This document shows positions 13,820 through 14,994 of a DNA stretch of 14,994 nucleotides, piece by piece. Each line of letters begins with the position of its first letter. The first letter of the stretch is position 1. The notes under the pieces were generated by a model, which did not search any database, was not told where the DNA came from, and was given only the letters and a program-made list of their open reading frames with translations. The stretch is taken from assembly GCA_039029935.1 (NCBI GenBank), contig JBCCFC010000169.1:1-14994 (forward strand), written 5' to 3'. The DNA is from G039029935 sp039029935 (GTDB lineage: Bacteria > Chloroflexota > Anaerolineae > Caldilineales > Caldilineaceae). A program made the translations under genes and the position numbers.

Positions 13820-14932
13820 ATGAAAATCGAACGTGTTGAATTACATCAAATCGAGCTACCACTGGTTCACCCTTTTCGCACAAGCATGGGTGAAGAGAGT
13901 GAACAATCCTGCATTCTGGTCGCCGTCTATAGCGAGGGGTTGATTGGCTGGGGTGAATGCTCGGCGGGCATGGGACCTTGGTATTCGGGAGAAACACTCG
14001 ATACCGCTTGGCACATTTTGACTGATTTCTTAGTGCCATCAGTCATTGGGCAGGATATTGAATCCCCTGCTGACCATGTTCGGCTTGTCAAAAAAGTGCG
14101 TGGCAACCCAATGGCGCGTTCGTCTATTGAGAATGCGATGTGGGACCTATGCGCCAAAGCCCAAGGTGTACCGTTGAGCCAAATGCTGGGTGGTGTGCGT
14201 GACCGTGTGGAAGTCGGTGTCAGTATCGGTATTCAGCCAACGATTGATGCGTTGGTGGCACGTGTGGGTAACTTTGTCGATTTGGGCTATGGTCGTATCA
14301 AATGCAAGATTGAGCCAGGCTGGACCGTCGAGCCGATTGCGCGCATTCGCAATGAATTCCCCGACATGCGTGTCATGGCCGACGCCAACTCTGCCTTTAC
14401 GCTGGATGATGTGGATATGCTCAAAGAACTGGACAGTCTCGACTTGCTGATGATTGAGCAGCCATTAAGCTATGATGACATTGCCGACCATGCCCGTTTA
14501 CAGACGCAGGTCAACACGCCTATCTGTCTGGATGAGAGCATTCATGGTGTCGCTGATGCACAGGCCATGATCGACCTCAACGCGGGAAGCATCATCAACA
14601 TGAAGGTCTGTCGTGTGGGTGGCCTGACCAATGCACTCAAAATTCATGACATGTCCCAAGAAGCAGATATTGCTATGTGGTCGGGTGGTATGTTAGAGAC
14701 AGGCGTCGGGCGCGCCACCAATGTACATTTGGCGAGCCTGCCAAACTTTACCCTGCCCAGCGACATCTCGGCAACAGACCGTTACTATCACGAAGATATT
14801 GCCGAGCCACCGTTTGTCCTGAACCGAGAGGATAGCACAATGGCTGTGCCAACAGGTGCAGGCATTGGGGTTACTGTGCATATGGATCGGATTGAAAAAG
14901 CGCGCAGCCGCCATGCGGTTGTAAGCGCGTAA
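13820..14932 (+). CDS. menC: o-Succinylbenzoate synthase / N-succinylamino acid racemase (MenC type 2)
   Basis: This enolase-superfamily enzyme (370 residues) dehydrates SHCHC to o-succinylbenzoate in menaquinone biosynthesis; close relatives also racemise N-succinylamino acids. After the N-terminal capping domain the barrel carries Lys161-Cys-Lys163 (YGRIKCKIEPGW), metal ligands Asp188 (MADANSAFT), Glu213 (LLMIEQPLSYDD) and Asp238 (CLDESIHG), and Lys262 (NMKVCRVGGL). The segment WSGGMLETGVGRATNVHLAS and the tail LPSDISATDRYYHEDI are hallmarks of the OSBS/NSAR family rather than dipeptide epimerases. The ATG has AAAAGGA eleven bases upstream. No other men gene is in the window, so OSBS and NSAR activity cannot be separated by context, but menaquinone use makes OSBS the default. 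Confidence 0.88.
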   Translation: MKIERVELHQIELPLVHPFRTSMGEESEQSCILVAVYSEGLIGWGECSAGMGPWYSGETLDTAWHILTDFLVPSVIGQDIESPADHVRLVKKVRGNPMARSSIENAMWDLCAKAQGVPLSQMLGGVRDRVEVGVSIGIQPTIDALVARVGNFVDLGYGRIKCKIEPGWTVEPIARIRNEFPDMRVMADANSAFTLDDVDMLKELDSLDLLMIEQPLSYDDIADHARLQTQVNTPICLDESIHGVADAQAMIDLNAGSIINMKVCRVGGLTNALKIHDMSQEADIAMWSGGMLETGVGRATNVHLASLPNFTLPSDISATDRYYHEDIAEPPFVLNREDSTMAVPTGAGIGVTVHMDRIEKARSRHAVVSA

Positions 14933-14942
14933 AAATAGTGTC

Positions 14943-14973
14943 GGGGGGGGGGTTGGGGGGGGTTGGGGTTTGG
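14943..14973 (+). repeat. G-run tract at the window end
   Basis: Runs of 10, 8, 4 and 2 G separated by TT or TTT follow the menC stop. The tract could form a G-quadruplex, since the first run can supply two G-tracts. Its homopolymer character right at the end of the sequence makes a sequencing or assembly artefact plausible. Confidence 0.8.
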
Positions 14974-14994
14974 TTGTTTTTGAAGAGGACAAAA

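Overview
The window looks like a complete short contig from a bacterium, most likely a Chloroflexota member (Anaerolineae-like). This is inferred, not proven. The grounds are a very large secreted metalloprotease/DUF11 protein with Pro/Thr-rich linkers and a terminal YLPFI-type motif, heptanucleotide repeat arrays between genes, intermediate GC content and a menaquinone-type MenC enzyme. No rRNA or tRNA gene was seen to fix the taxonomy.

Layout: bases 1-120 form a perfect palindrome that folds back on the fabI terminator, probably an assembly fold-back. On the minus strand, from high to low coordinate, lie a 2270-residue surface protein (12195-5383), a 53-residue Cys/Thr-rich peptide gene (5003-4842) closed by a strong terminator, a half-size ABC exporter (4477-2591), a promoter-to-terminator unit that may be a small RNA (about 2365-2127), a TrmH/SpoU RNA methyltransferase (1990-1193) and enoyl-ACP reductase fabI (880-86). 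The right end carries a DinB-family gene (+), a YbaK/ProX-like deacylase (-) whose stop lies one base from the DinB stop, and menC (+).

The genes do not form one obvious pathway. FabI (fatty acids), MenC (menaquinone), the rRNA/tRNA methyltransferase and the YbaK-like editing enzyme are housekeeping. The accessory part is 2127-12195: the giant secreted protein, the small peptide next to an exporter, and intergenic DNA rich in inverted repeats. The best leads for something undescribed are the 53-aa peptide beside the ABC exporter, the terminator-bounded transcript upstream of the methyltransferase, the duplicated 47-bp three-stem repeat, and the pair of mutually complementary heptamer arrays around the trmH-fabI junction.

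Both contig ends look technically suspect: the perfect fold-back at the left and long G-runs at the right.
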